Shown: positions 40,559 through 49,859, counted from the stretch's first letter. The stretch is DNA of 64,000 bases from Micromonospora musae (GCF_003626635.1 NZ_RAZT01000005.1:124001-188000); one strand, 5' to 3'. Notes: generated by a model not told the origin, from the sequence alone. Made by a program: numbers and translations.

Positions 40559-43500
40559 ATGCAGGCGTACCGGTTGGTGCGTCGGCCCACTGGGCCGACC
40601 GACGGGCTCCGCCGGCCCGGAGGGTCGGCCGCCGGGAACGGCACGTCGGCGCGGCCGGCGGGCGGCCCGTGGCGTCCGGGTGACGGGTCGACCTGGCGGG
40701 CCGACCCGGTGCAGGCGGAGGTGATCGGGCACACCGACGGGCCGATGCTCGTCACGGGCGGGCCGGGCACCGGCAAGACCAGCACGCTCGTCGAAGCGGT
40801 CGCCGCACGGGTGACCGAGGGGGTCGACCCCGAGCGGATCCTCGTGCTCACCTTCAGCCGCCGGGGCGCCACCGCGCTGCGCCACCGGATCGAGGCCCGG
40901 GTGGCCCGCGAGGGTCACCGGGTGCTGCGCGAGCCGCTGGTACGCACCTTCCCGGCGTACGCCTTCGGGCTGCTCCGGCGCGCCGCCGCCGAGCGGGGCG
41001 AGCCGTCACCCCGGCTGCTCACCGGTCCCGAGCAGGATCTGATCATCCGCGAGCTGCTGGACGTGGTCGGCGAGGAGCCGGAGGACGACCCGGTCGGCTG
41101 GCCGGAGGACATGCGCCCCGCCCTACGCACCCGGGCCTTCGCCGCCCAGCTGCGGGACCTGCTGATGCGCGCCGCCGAACGCGGGGTGGGCCCGGTGGAG
41201 CTGGCCCGCCTCGGCGAGCGGCTCGGCCGGGCCGACTGGCCGGCGGCCGCGCGGTTCCTCCGGGAGTACGTCGCCGTGCTGGCGCTGCGCGACGTCAGCA
41301 ACCGCGGCTCGATCGCGTACGACCCGGCCGAGCTGGTCCGGGCCGCCACCGGGCTGCTGCGCGACGACGAGGAGCTGCTCGCGGCCGAGCGGCGCCGGCT
41401 GGCGTACGTCTACGTCGACGAGCTGGCCGACACCGACCCGGCCCAGCTGGAGCTGCTCGCCGTGGTGGCCGGGGGCGGGAAGCCGCTGGTCGCCTTCGCC
41501 GATCCGGATTCGTCCACGTACGCCTTCCGGGGTGCCGACCCGGCCGGGGTGACCATGTTCCCGCACCGGTTCCGGACGGTCTCCGGCGCGCCGGCGGCGC
41601 AGGTGCTGCTCGCCACCTCCTACCGGGCCGGCGCCCGACTGCTGACCGCAGCCGGCCGGATCTCCCGTCGGCTGCGTGGCCCGGCGGCGCACCGCCGGCT
41701 GCGACCGTTGCCCGACGCGCCGCCCGGCGCCGTGGAGGTGCACACCTTCCGCTCGGCGACCAGCGAGGCGGCCTGGCTGGCCCACACGCTGCGCACGGCG
41801 CACCTGCTCGACGGGGTTCCCTGGTCGGCGATGGCGGTGCTGCTCCGCTCCACCGCGCTCGCGCTGCCCACGCTGCAACGGGCGCTGCACGCCGCCGGGG
41901 TGCCCACCGTCGTGCACGGCGAGGACCTGCCGCTGCACCTGCAACCGGCGGTCGCGCCGCTGCTCCTGCTGCTGCGCTGCGCGCTCGAACCGGAGCGGCT
42001 CGACGAGGAGGCGGCCGTCGCGCTGCTGCACTCGCCGCTCGGCGGAGCCGACCCGCTGGCCGAGCGGCGGCTACGGCAGGGCCTGCGCGCCCTGGCTCTG
42101 GCGGCCGGTGAACGGCGTCCCTCCGGCGAGCTGCTCGTCGCCGCGCTGCGGGACCCGGCGGAGCTGGCCGGCATCGACCGGCGATGGGCCGAGCCGGCGC
42201 AGACCGTGGCGGCGCTGCTGGCGCGCGCCCGAGAGGCGGCCGAGCGTCCCGGCGCCACGGCCGAGGACGTGCTCTGGGCGGTGTGGCAGGCCAGCGGCCT
42301 GGCCGAGCGGTGGGCCGGCGCGATCAGCCGGGGCCGGCCGGTGCCCGGCGAGGGGGACGTCGCGCGGCGGCGTCGGGCCGAGGCCGCCGACCGGGACCTC
42401 GACGCGGTGATGGTGCTCTTCGACGCGGCGGCCCGGTTCACCGACCGGCTGCCAGGCGCGCGTACGGAGGTGTTCCTCGACCACGTTCTCGGCCAGGAGT
42501 TGCCGGCCGACACCCTCGCCCCGACCGCCGACCGGGGCGACGCCGTCCGGCTGCTCACCACGCACGCGGCGAAGGGGCTGGAGTGGGATGTGGTCGCGGT
42601 CGCCGGCGTCCAGGAGGGGGTCTGGCCCGATCTGCGGCTGCGGGGCAGTCTGCTCGGCTCCGAGCGGCTGGTCGACGTGCTCGCCGGCCGCGCCGTCGAC
42701 GGCGGCAGGGTGGCCACGGTGGTCGGGCAGACCTCGGCCCTGCTCGACGAGGAGCGGCGGCTGTTCCACGTCGCGGTGACCCGGGCCCGGCGTCGGCTGC
42801 TGGTCAGCGCGGTCGCCTCGGCGGCGGTGGGCGGGGACGACCACGAGGAGCAGCCGAGCCGCTTCCTGCACGAGCTGGGGCCCGTCGACCCGCCCGGCGA
42901 CGGCCCCACCCCACCCGCCCCGCGACCCACGCCCGACGGTGACCCGGAGGATCGCGACCCCGACGACCGACCGGGCGACCGGTCCGGCTCGGACCACACG
43001 ACCGCCGGCCGGCCGGGCTCGCGCGACGCGGTCGCTGGCGGGCCCGACTCACGCGACGCGGTCGGCGGCGGGCCGGGCTCACGCGACGCGATCGCCGACG
43101 GGCCGCCGGAGCAACCCGTGTCACGCGGCTCGGACGACAGCGGCAGCGACCAGGAGGAACGTGCCGGCGCGGCGACCGGGTGGCCCGCAGCGCTGCCCGT
43201 CACCCGGCCTCCCCGGGCGCTCACGTTGCCCGCCGTCGTCGCCGAGCTGCGCACCGTGGTGGTCGACCCGGCGGTCCCGTACGCCCGGCGGCGCGCCGCG
43301 GCGGCCGAGCTGGCCCGGCTCGCGGCGGCCGGCGTGCCCGGCGCGCATCCGGACGACTGGTGGGGGCTGCGCGGGCTCTCCGACGACCGGCCGCTGGTGG
43401 ACGAGGGGGATCCGGTCCGGGTGACTCCCTCGGCGATGGAGAGCGCGCTGCGGTGCAGCCTGCGCTGGTTGCTGGAGCGGCACGGCGGCAGCGCGCCGGC

Positions 43501-44221
43501 CAGCACCGCGCAGGGGGTGGGGAATCTGGTGCACGCCGCCGCGATGCTCGCCGAGGACGCCAGCGCCGACCGGGGCGCGCTGCTCGACTACGTGGCCGCC
43601 CGGTTCGACGCGATCGAACTGGCGGCCCGCTGGATGGCCGGGCCGGAGCGGTCCCGCGCCGAGGCGATGGTCGACAAGCTGCTCCGCTGGCTGGCCGGTA
43701 ACCCCCGCCGGCTGCTCGCCATCGAGCACGAGTTCGCCGTACGTCTGGACGACCCGCACCACCCCGTCGAGCTGGTCGGCCGGGTCGACCGGCTGGAGGT
43801 CGACGCCGATGGGCGGCTCGTGGTGGTCGACCTGAAGACCGGCAAGTCCACCGCGGTGACCGGGAGCGACCTGGCCGAGCATCCGCAGTTGGGCGCCTAT
43901 CAGGCGGCCGTCGAGGCCGGGGCGTTCGCCGACTTCGGAGACGAGTCCGGTGGCGCCGCGCTGGTGCAGCTCGGCACCACGGCCAAGGACGCGAAGGAGC
44001 AGAGCCAGCCGCCGGCCGCGCAGGGGCCGGAGGCCGGCTGGGCGACCGCCCTGGTGCGCCGCACCGCCGATACGATGGCGGCCGCCACCTTCGCCGCCGT
44101 CGCGAACTCGAAGTGCCGGGTCTGCCCGGTGCGGACCAGCTGCCCGGTCTCCGGGCAGGGGCGTCAGGTCGTCGAACCGCCGGCCGTCCGCCGCCCGGGG
44201 CAGCCGGAACGCGGGGAGTGA
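40559..44221 (+). CDS. adnA: AdnA-like helicase-nuclease subunit
   Basis: A 1220-residue SF1 (UvrD-like) motor fused to a RecB-like nuclease, the first of a pair matching mycobacterial AdnAB, which resects double-strand breaks. Walker A is GGPGTGKTS (K73). Motif II is degenerate (VDELADTDPAQ in place of DEYQDT), as expected for the accessory motor. The nuclease has VVDLKTGKS and a Fe-S cysteine set C966, C1186, C1189, C1195 (CRVCPVRTSC) as in AddB-type nucleases. A disordered linker near residues 790-860 carries 10-residue repeats. The ATG at 40559 is one of several possible starts. Assignment as AdnA rather than AdnB rests on gene order. Confidence 0.82.
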   Translation: MQAYRLVRRPTGPTDGLRRPGGSAAGNGTSARPAGGPWRPGDGSTWRADPVQAEVIGHTDGPMLVTGGPGTGKTSTLVEAVAARVTEGVDPERILVLTFSRRGATALRHRIEARVAREGHRVLREPLVRTFPAYAFGLLRRAAAERGEPSPRLLTGPEQDLIIRELLDVVGEEPEDDPVGWPEDMRPALRTRAFAAQLRDLLMRAAERGVGPVELARLGERLGRADWPAAARFLREYVAVLALRDVSNRGSIAYDPAELVRAATGLLRDDEELLAAERRRLAYVYVDELADTDPAQLELLAVVAGGGKPLVAFADPDSSTYAFRGADPAGVTMFPHRFRTVSGAPAAQVLLATSYRAGARLLTAAGRISRRLRGPAAHRRLRPLPDAPPGAVEVHTFRSATSEAAWLAHTLRTAHLLDGVPWSAMAVLLRSTALALPTLQRALHAAGVPTVVHGEDLPLHLQPAVAPLLLLLRCALEPERLDEEAAVALLHSPLGGADPLAERRLRQGLRALALAAGERRPSGELLVAALRDPAELAGIDRRWAEPAQTVAALLARAREAAERPGATAEDVLWAVWQASGLAERWAGAISRGRPVPGEGDVARRRRAEAADRDLDAVMVLFDAAARFTDRLPGARTEVFLDHVLGQELPADTLAPTADRGDAVRLLTTHAAKGLEWDVVAVAGVQEGVWPDLRLRGSLLGSERLVDVLAGRAVDGGRVATVVGQTSALLDEERRLFHVAVTRARRRLLVSAVASAAVGGDDHEEQPSRFLHELGPVDPPGDGPTPPAPRPTPDGDPEDRDPDDRPGDRSGSDHTTAGRPGSRDAVAGGPDSRDAVGGGPGSRDAIADGPPEQPVSRGSDDSGSDQEERAGAATGWPAALPVTRPPRALTLPAVVAELRTVVVDPAVPYARRRAAAAELARLAAAGVPGAHPDDWWGLRGLSDDRPLVDEGDPVRVTPSAMESALRCSLRWLLERHGGSAPASTAQGVGNLVHAAAMLAEDASADRGALLDYVAARFDAIELAARWMAGPERSRAEAMVDKLLRWLAGNPRRLLAIEHEFAVRLDDPHHPVELVGRVDRLEVDADGRLVVVDLKTGKSTAVTGSDLAEHPQLGAYQAAVEAGAFADFGDESGGAALVQLGTTAKDAKEQSQPPAAQGPEAGWATALVRRTADTMAAATFAAVANSKCRVCPVRTSCPVSGQGRQVVEPPAVRRPGQPERGE
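43011..43100 (+). repeat. Three 30-bp coding repeats inside adnA
   Basis: Three in-frame 30-bp units (43011, 43041, 43071) encode GxSRDAVxGGP-like decapeptides in a low-complexity linker between the helicase core and the nuclease domain. Copy number is likely to vary between strains. Confidence 0.85.
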
Positions 44222-44231
44222 GCTGACGAGC

Positions 44232-44288
44232 GTGAGCGCGAGGAGTGGCCCGACTGGCCCCGAGCCGCGAACCGAGGTGTCGCCGTGA
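44232..44288 (+). CDS. Coupling mini-ORF between adnA and adnB (18 codons)
   Basis: GTG to TGA, encoding VSARSGPTGPEPRTEVSP. It starts 11 bases after the adnA stop, and its TGA overlaps the adnB GTG (GTGA, 44285-44288). The first four residues and the underlying GTGAGCGCGAGGA match the mini-ORFs at 15335 and 15394. Confidence 0.4.
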   Translation: MSARSGPTGPEPRTEVSP

Positions 44289-47200
44289 CCCAACCCGCCC
44301 TCTTCGGCGCCGCGACCCCGGCGCCCCGGGTGGCCGACGCCGGACCCCGCTACACCCCGGTCGAGCTGGCCCGCCTGCTGCGGCTGCCGGCACCCACCCG
44401 GGAGCAGGCGGCGATCATCGCCGCGCCGGTGGAGCCGCTGCTGGTGGTCGCGGGAGCCGGCTCCGGCAAGACGGAGACGATGGCCGCCCGGGTGGTCTGG
44501 CTGGTGGCCAACTCGTACGTCCGTCCCGAGCAGGTGCTCGGGCTGACCTTCACCCGCAAGGCCGCCGGGGAGCTGGCGCACCGCGTCCGTACCCGACTCG
44601 ACCAGCTGATCCGGCGGCTCGGCCGGCGGCAGCGGGACTCGCTGGACGATCCGCTCGCCGGCGAGCCGACCATCGCCACCTACCACTCGTACGCCGGGCG
44701 GATCGTCACGGAGCACGGCCTGCGCGCCGGCTACGAGCCGTCCACCCGGCTGCTCACCGAGGCGTCCCGCTGGCAGCTGGTGGACCTGCTGGTACGCAAC
44801 TTCGACGGCGACATGTCCGAGGTGGACCGGATGCCGAGCACCATCACCGACGCGGTGCTGGCGCTCGCCGGTGAGCTGGACGAGCACCTGGTGGGCCCGG
44901 ACGAGCTGGCCGCCTGGACGGGCCGGTTCTTCGCGGAGGTGCAGGCCAGCTCCGGCCGGGTCTACGCCGACGTGCGCAAGGCGCTCCAGCTCCAGCAGAC
45001 CCGCCTGAAGTTGCTTCCGCTGGTGCGGGCGTACGCCCGGCGCAAGGAGGACTTCGAGGCGATGGACTTCGCCGACCAGCTGGCCCGGGCGGCCCGGGTG
45101 GCCCGGGACCACCCGGGGGTCGGCGCGATCGAGCGGGACCGCTACCGGGTGGTGCTGCTCGACGAGTACCAGGACACCAGCCACGCCCAGGTGGTGCTCC
45201 TCGGCGCCCTCTTCGGCGGCGGGCACCCGGTGACCGCTGTCGGTGACCCGTGTCAGTCGATCTACGGCTGGCGGGGGGCGTCGGCGGGCACCCTGGACCG
45301 GTTCCCCGCCGAGTTCGCCCGCCGCGACGGCACGCCCGCCCCCGCGCTCGGCCTGACCACCAGTTGGCGTAACCGACCGGAGATCCTCGGGGTGGCGAAC
45401 GCGCTGGCCACGCCGTTGCGGGCGGCGGGCGCGCGGGTGCCGGAGCTGCACGCCGCGCAGACCGTTCGCGATCCGATTCCGCATCGCAGCCCCCGCGGCG
45501 CGGCCGGCGGCACCGTGCACTGCGCGCTGCTCGAGACGTACGCCGACGAGGCGGCGTGGATCGCCGACAGTGTGCTGGCCGCCTGGCGGGGCGCGGCCCG
45601 GATGCCCGACGCGCTGCCCGAGCACATTCCGGTGCCGCTGCGGCCGACGACCGCCGTGCTGGTCCGGGTACGCAGCCAGATCCCGGCGATCGAGTCGGCG
45701 CTGCGGGAGCGGGGGCTGCCGGTCGAGGTGGTGGGCCTGGGCGGTCTGCTGGACACCCCGGAGGTGCGGGACGTGGTCTGCACGCTGCGGGTGCTGGCCG
45801 ACCCGACCGACGGCGCGGCGCTGCTGCGCCTGCTCACCGGCGCGCGCTGGCGGATCGGGCCGCGTGACCTGGTGGCCCTGCACCGCCGGGCACGCGCCAT
45901 CGCCGTGGCTCGGCGTCAGCTCGCCACCGACGATCTGCCCGAGATCACTCCGGATCAGCTCGACGAGGCGACGCTCGTCGAGGCGCTGGCCGACCTCGGC
46001 CCGGCGCAGGCGTACTCGGCGGAGGGCTTCGCGCGGCTGCGCGCGTACGGCCGGGAGTTGGCGTTGCTCCGCTACCGGCTGGACCAGTCGCTGCCCGATC
46101 TGATCGCGGACATCGAGCGGACCGTCGGCCTGGACGTGGAGGTGGCGGTCCGGGCCGGCCGGGACGGCACGGGCGACGCCGGCCTGGCCCGCGGTCACCT
46201 GGACGCGCTCGGTGACGTGGCGGCGAGGTTCAGCGGCGAGACACCGGGCGCGACGCTCTCGGCGTTCCTCGCCTACCTGGCCGCCGCGGAGGACGAGGAG
46301 CGGGGCCTCACCCCGGGCGAGGTGGAGGTCGTCGAGGGCGCGGTGCAGGTGCTCACCGCGCACTCGGCGAAGGGCCTGGAGTGGGACGTGGTGGCGGTCG
46401 CCGGCCTGACCCGCGGCGTCTGGCCGGGGCTGGTCCGCAACTCCGACCACTGGCTCGGCGGGCTGGGCGTGCTGCCGTTCCCGCTGCGCGGCGACGCCGA
46501 CGGCCTGCCCCGGTTGGACCTCGGCGAGGTGACCGACCAGCGCGGGGTGGCCCGGGCGTTGACCGACTTCACCGACGACTGGCGGGCGCACGACGAGCGG
46601 GAGGAGCGGCGGCTGGCGTACGTCGCCGTGACCCGTCCCCGCCGGCTGCTGCTCTGCTCCGGCTACTGGTGGGGGGAGGGGACCAAGCGGGCCCGTGGCC
46701 CGTCGGTGTTTCTGCAGGAGGTGCAGGACGCCTGCGCGGAGGGCGGGTCCGGGCACCTGGTCGACGTCTGGGTCTCCGAGCCGGCGCCGGACGCGGGAAA
46801 TCCGACCACCGAGGTGGTGCTCCGGGCGGAGTGGCCGGCCGATCCGTTGGGCGCGCGCCGCCCGGCGCTGACCGAGGCCGCGGCGATGGTCCGGCGGTTC
46901 CTGACCGGGGGACCGGAGGTCGACGCGGCGGCGGGCGATCCGCACGAGTCGCCGGACGACGAACCGGCCCCCGTCCGGGAGGCGCTCGACGGCGCGCCGG
47001 CCGAGGTGCGGCAGGGCGCGCGGGCCGGGGGCGACGCCGGGCCGGATCCGGTGGCGGACGACCCGGAGGTGGCGCGCTGGCGGCAGGAGGTCGATCTGCT
47101 GCTGACCGAGCGGGCCGAGCTGACCCGGGCCACGGGCGCGGTCGAGGTGGCGTTGCCCGGTCAGCTGAGCGTCACCCAGTTGGTGGCGCTGCGTCGCGAC

Positions 47201-47779
47201 CCGCACGGGCTGGCCCGTACGCTGCGCCGTCCGGTGCCCTCCGAACCCAACCCGTACGCCCGGCGGGGCACCGCCTTCCACACCTGGCTGGAGCAGCGGT
47301 TCGGTGCGGACCGGCTGCTCGACCTGGACGAGTTGCCGGGTGCGGCCGACGCGGACGCCGCGCCGGACGAGGCGCTCGCCGAGTTGCAGGAGCGCTTCCT
47401 GGCGAGCGAGTGGGCCGAACGGGTGCCGGTCGAGGTGGAGGTGCCGTTCGCCACGGTGATCGCCGGGGTGGTGGTCCGGGGGCGGATGGACGCGGTCTTC
47501 GGCCGTCCCGGCGGCCGGTACGACGTGGTGGACTGGAAGACCGGCGCGCAGCCGACCGGCGCGGCGGCGGAGGCCGCCGCCGTGCAGTTGGCCGTCTACC
47601 GGCTGGCCTGGGCGGAGCTGGCCGGGGTTCCGGTCGACCGGGTTGGCGCGGCGTTCCACTACGTACGGGACGGGGTGACCGTCCGTCCGGCGGACCTGCT
47701 CGACGTGGCCGGGTTGACCGACCTGATCGCCGCCGTGCCCGACTCGGCAGAAGCCGACACATCGCGCGTCCATCCGTGA
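44285..47779 (+). CDS. adnB: AdnB-like helicase-nuclease subunit
   Basis: A 1164-residue partner of AdnA. The UvrD-like motor has complete motifs: Walker A GAGSGKTE (K62), LTFTRKAAGEL, DEYQDTSHAQ, VGDPCQSIYGWRGA, HSAKGLEWDVV and VAVTRPRRLLL. The C-terminal RecB-like nuclease shows GRMDAVF and VDWKTGAQ with the downstream QLAVYRLAW; it lacks the Fe-S cysteines of its partner. It is the likely leading motor of the end-resection complex. The GTG at 44285 overlaps the stop of a mini-ORF, which couples it to adnA. Confidence 0.85.
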   Translation: MTQPALFGAATPAPRVADAGPRYTPVELARLLRLPAPTREQAAIIAAPVEPLLVVAGAGSGKTETMAARVVWLVANSYVRPEQVLGLTFTRKAAGELAHRVRTRLDQLIRRLGRRQRDSLDDPLAGEPTIATYHSYAGRIVTEHGLRAGYEPSTRLLTEASRWQLVDLLVRNFDGDMSEVDRMPSTITDAVLALAGELDEHLVGPDELAAWTGRFFAEVQASSGRVYADVRKALQLQQTRLKLLPLVRAYARRKEDFEAMDFADQLARAARVARDHPGVGAIERDRYRVVLLDEYQDTSHAQVVLLGALFGGGHPVTAVGDPCQSIYGWRGASAGTLDRFPAEFARRDGTPAPALGLTTSWRNRPEILGVANALATPLRAAGARVPELHAAQTVRDPIPHRSPRGAAGGTVHCALLETYADEAAWIADSVLAAWRGAARMPDALPEHIPVPLRPTTAVLVRVRSQIPAIESALRERGLPVEVVGLGGLLDTPEVRDVVCTLRVLADPTDGAALLRLLTGARWRIGPRDLVALHRRARAIAVARRQLATDDLPEITPDQLDEATLVEALADLGPAQAYSAEGFARLRAYGRELALLRYRLDQSLPDLIADIERTVGLDVEVAVRAGRDGTGDAGLARGHLDALGDVAARFSGETPGATLSAFLAYLAAAEDEERGLTPGEVEVVEGAVQVLTAHSAKGLEWDVVAVAGLTRGVWPGLVRNSDHWLGGLGVLPFPLRGDADGLPRLDLGEVTDQRGVARALTDFTDDWRAHDEREERRLAYVAVTRPRRLLLCSGYWWGEGTKRARGPSVFLQEVQDACAEGGSGHLVDVWVSEPAPDAGNPTTEVVLRAEWPADPLGARRPALTEAAAMVRRFLTGGPEVDAAAGDPHESPDDEPAPVREALDGAPAEVRQGARAGGDAGPDPVADDPEVARWRQEVDLLLTERAELTRATGAVEVALPGQLSVTQLVALRRDPHGLARTLRRPVPSEPNPYARRGTAFHTWLEQRFGADRLLDLDELPGAADADAAPDEALAELQERFLASEWAERVPVEVEVPFATVIAGVVVRGRMDAVFGRPGGRYDVVDWKTGAQPTGAAAEAAAVQLAVYRLAWAELAGVPVDRVGAAFHYVRDGVTVRPADLLDVAGLTDLIAAVPDSAEADTSRVHP

Positions 47780-47820
47780 TAGGTTGGAGCTGTTGCAGTT
47801 TTGGTTACCAGAGACTCTGT

Positions 47821-47852
47821 GTGCGCCTGGTGGATCGTGACCCCAGGCGCAC
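47821..47852. terminator. Hairpin with T-rich tail upstream of cspA
   Basis: GTGCGCCTGG (47821-47830) pairs perfectly with CCAGGCGCAC (47843-47852), followed by TTTGTTGTG. It is 42 bases after the adnB stop and 124 bases before cspA. It may end the adn transcript, or, if the cspA promoter lies upstream (an AT-rich patch covers 47778-47815), serve as a leader attenuator. Confidence 0.6.
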
Positions 47853-47975
47853 TTTGTTGTGTCCGGAGTTCTCCGGGCGGGGCGACCAGCAGCGACAGGT
47901 GCTCGACGTGATTCACGCGAGTGCTCCCGGGCCCGCAGCAGGTGCGGGTTCGACGTTCCGTCAAGGAGACGAAAC

Positions 47976-48179
47976 ATGGCAATTGGCACGGTCAAGTGGT
48001 TCAACGCTGACAAGGGCTTCGGGTTCATCACCCCGGACGACGGCGGCGCCGACGTCTTCGCGCACTTCTCGGCGATCCAGTCCTCCGGCTACCGGAGCCT
48101 GGACGAGAACCAGCGGGTCGAGTTCGAGGTGACGCAGGGCCAGAAGGGCCCGCAGGCGGCCAACATCCGCCCGCTCTGA
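47976..48179 (+). CDS. cspA: Cold-shock protein
   Basis: A 67-residue single cold-shock domain that binds single-stranded nucleic acid and acts as an RNA chaperone. RNP1 (KGFGFIT) and RNP2 (VFAHFSAI) are intact, with [14 protein letters not shown] at the N terminus and a normal family length. AAGGAGAC stands 7 bases before the ATG. A leader of up to about 190 bases with a hairpin precedes it, as is usual for csp mRNAs. It is followed by a strong terminator and then a DEAD-box helicase gene, a typical cold-adaptation partner. Confidence 0.95.
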   Translation: MAIGTVKWFNADKGFGFITPDDGGADVFAHFSAIQSSGYRSLDENQRVEFEVTQGQKGPQAANIRPL

Positions 48180-48230
48180 TCGTCGGGTAACTCCGTACCA
48201 CCCACCGCGCTCTTCGGGGCGCAGTGACGA

Positions 48231-48262
48231 GTCGGCCCGCCGCCGCACGGCGGCGGGCCGAC
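48231..48262. terminator. Terminator after cspA
   Basis: A perfect 14-bp stem (48231-48244 with 48249-48262) closes a GCAC loop, about 50 bases after the cspA stop. No T-tract follows. Confidence 0.75.
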
Positions 48263-48332
48263 CTGTACCCCACTCGGTTCGTGCTTGCGACCGCCGGCGG
48301 CTCCGCCGCACCGGCGACAGCGCCACCCCGGC

Positions 48333-48365
48333 GCCTTCCTCGACACGTGCCGCCTCGAGGAAGGC
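48333..48365 (+). promoter_or_regulatory. Hairpin hiding the helicase ribosome-binding site
   Basis: GCCTTCCTCGA (48333-48343) pairs perfectly with TCGAGGAAGGC (48355-48365). The right arm contains the whole Shine-Dalgarno stretch GAGGAAGG, and the ATG follows at 48372. Translation would be blocked until the helix opens. Confidence 0.65.
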
Positions 48366-48371
48366 TTTCTC

Positions 48372-49706
48372 ATGACTGACGTCATTCCGTCGTTCGCCGG
48401 TACCGGCCTGGCTCCGGCCCTGCTCGCCGCGTTGTCGGCACAGGGCATCGCCGAGCCGTTCCCCATCCAGTCCGCCACCCTGCCCGACTCGCTCGCCGGC
48501 CGGGACGTGCTCGGCCGGGGTCGTACCGGCTCCGGCAAGACCCTCGCCTTCGGGCTCGCGCTGCTGCACCGGACCGCCGGCCGGCGGGCCCGTCCGGGCC
48601 GTCCGCTGGCGCTGGTGCTGGTGCCGACCCGCGAACTGGCCCAGCAGGTGACCACGGCGCTCTCCCCGTACGCCCGTGCGGTCGGGCTGCGCTGCGCGAC
48701 GGTGGTCGGCGGACTGTCGCTGCAGCGGCAGGCGGACGCGCTGCGCGCCGGGGTGGAGGTGCTGGTGGCCACCCCCGGCCGGCTGCACGACCTGATCAAC
48801 CGCGGCGACGCCCGCCTCGACCAGGTCCAGGTCACGGTGCTCGACGAGGCCGACCAGATGGCCGACATGGGCTTCCTGCCGCAGGTCACGAAGCTGCTGG
48901 AGCAGGTCGCTCCGGACGGGCAGCGGATGCTCTTCTCCGCCACGCTCGACGGCGGCGTGGACCGACTGGTCCGCCGTTTCCTGAGCGACCCGGTGTCGCA
49001 CTCGGTCGACCCGGGGACCGCCACGGTCACCGCGATGAGCCACCACGTGCTGCACGTCGACCCGATGGAGAAGACGGCCGCGGTCACCCGGATCGCCGCC
49101 CGCGAGGGGCGCACCATCCTCTTCCTCGGCACCAAGCACCGGGCCGACCGGCTCGCCCGCCAGCTGCTGGCCAGGGGCGTACGCGCCGCGGCCCTGCACG
49201 GCGGCAAGTCGCAGCCGCAACGGACCCGCATCCTGGAGCAGTTCCGCACCGGGCTGGTGACCACCCTGGTCGCCACCGACGTGGCGGCCCGGGGCATCCA
49301 CGTCGACGGGCTGGATCTGGTGGTCAACGTGGATCCGCCCACCGAGGCCAAGGACTACCTGCACCGGGGCGGCCGTACGGCTCGCGCCGGGCAGCCCGGC
49401 CGGGTGGTGACCCTGGTCGTGCCGGAGCAGCGGCGGGACGTCTCCCGTCTCATGGCGACGGCCGGCATCCGCCCCGAGTCCGTCCAGGTGCGCTCCGGTG
49501 ACGACGCGCTGGCCCGGCTGACCGGGGCGCGGGAGCCCTCCGGTGTGCCGGTGACGATCGCGCCGCCGGCACCCGTGCGGGCGGCCCGTCCCGCGTCGGT
49601 ACGGGCGACGGACGGGGCGACCGACGAGGGCGGATCACAGGTGGGCCGGCCCACGCACCGTGCGTCGGGGCGGTCACGTCGCCCCCGCCGTCCCCGCCGG
49701 GCCTGA
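48372..49706 (+). CDS. DEAD-box RNA helicase
   Basis: A 444-residue ATP-dependent RNA helicase. Motifs in order: Q motif (EPFPIQSATLP), I (RTGSGKT), Ia (VPTRELAQQV), Ib (TPGR), II (LDEADQM), III (FSATL), IV/V (VATDVAARGIHVDG) and VI (HRGGRTARAG). A short Arg/Pro-rich tail replaces the long RNA-binding domains of DeaD. It probably unwinds structured RNA during cold or ribosome assembly. The ATG at 48372 lies just after a hairpin that sequesters the ribosome site. It sits next to cspA, though separated by a terminator. Confidence 0.9.
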   Translation: MTDVIPSFAGTGLAPALLAALSAQGIAEPFPIQSATLPDSLAGRDVLGRGRTGSGKTLAFGLALLHRTAGRRARPGRPLALVLVPTRELAQQVTTALSPYARAVGLRCATVVGGLSLQRQADALRAGVEVLVATPGRLHDLINRGDARLDQVQVTVLDEADQMADMGFLPQVTKLLEQVAPDGQRMLFSATLDGGVDRLVRRFLSDPVSHSVDPGTATVTAMSHHVLHVDPMEKTAAVTRIAAREGRTILFLGTKHRADRLARQLLARGVRAAALHGGKSQPQRTRILEQFRTGLVTTLVATDVAARGIHVDGLDLVVNVDPPTEAKDYLHRGGRTARAGQPGRVVTLVVPEQRRDVSRLMATAGIRPESVQVRSGDDALARLTGAREPSGVPVTIAPPAPVRAARPASVRATDGATDEGGSQVGRPTHRASGRSRRPRRPRRA

Positions 49707-49707
49707 C

Positions 49708-49758
49708 ACCTGCCGATCCACCGCCCGACGGTCGAATCGCGGCCGTCCGGTGGCAGGT
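49708..49758. terminator. Terminator after the DEAD-box gene
   Basis: ACCTG and CCACCG on the left (49708-49723) pair with CGGTGG and CAGGT on the right (49748-49758), forming an interrupted stem that begins two bases after the stop. Confidence 0.5.
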
Positions 49759-49859
49759 CGGCGAACCGGCGTCGCGGCCGCGGCCCACCCGTCGAGATGG
49801 TGGGATACCCCGGTCGCGGCGGCTGTCGAAGGTCACAGGTGGCGGAGGTGCCGACGCGC

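Noticed and set aside
40559..47779. An anti-phage defence helicase-nuclease system
   Set aside because: Domain order, Fe-S cysteines and synteny with nudC, uvrD2 and whiB7 fit housekeeping AdnAB end resection.
43121..48031. A 1636-codon open frame on the minus strand opposite adnA and adnB
   Set aside because: Its composition is that of a GC-rich shadow frame (Arg, Gly, Pro, His, Val) with no family motifs, while the plus strand carries complete helicase and nuclease motifs.
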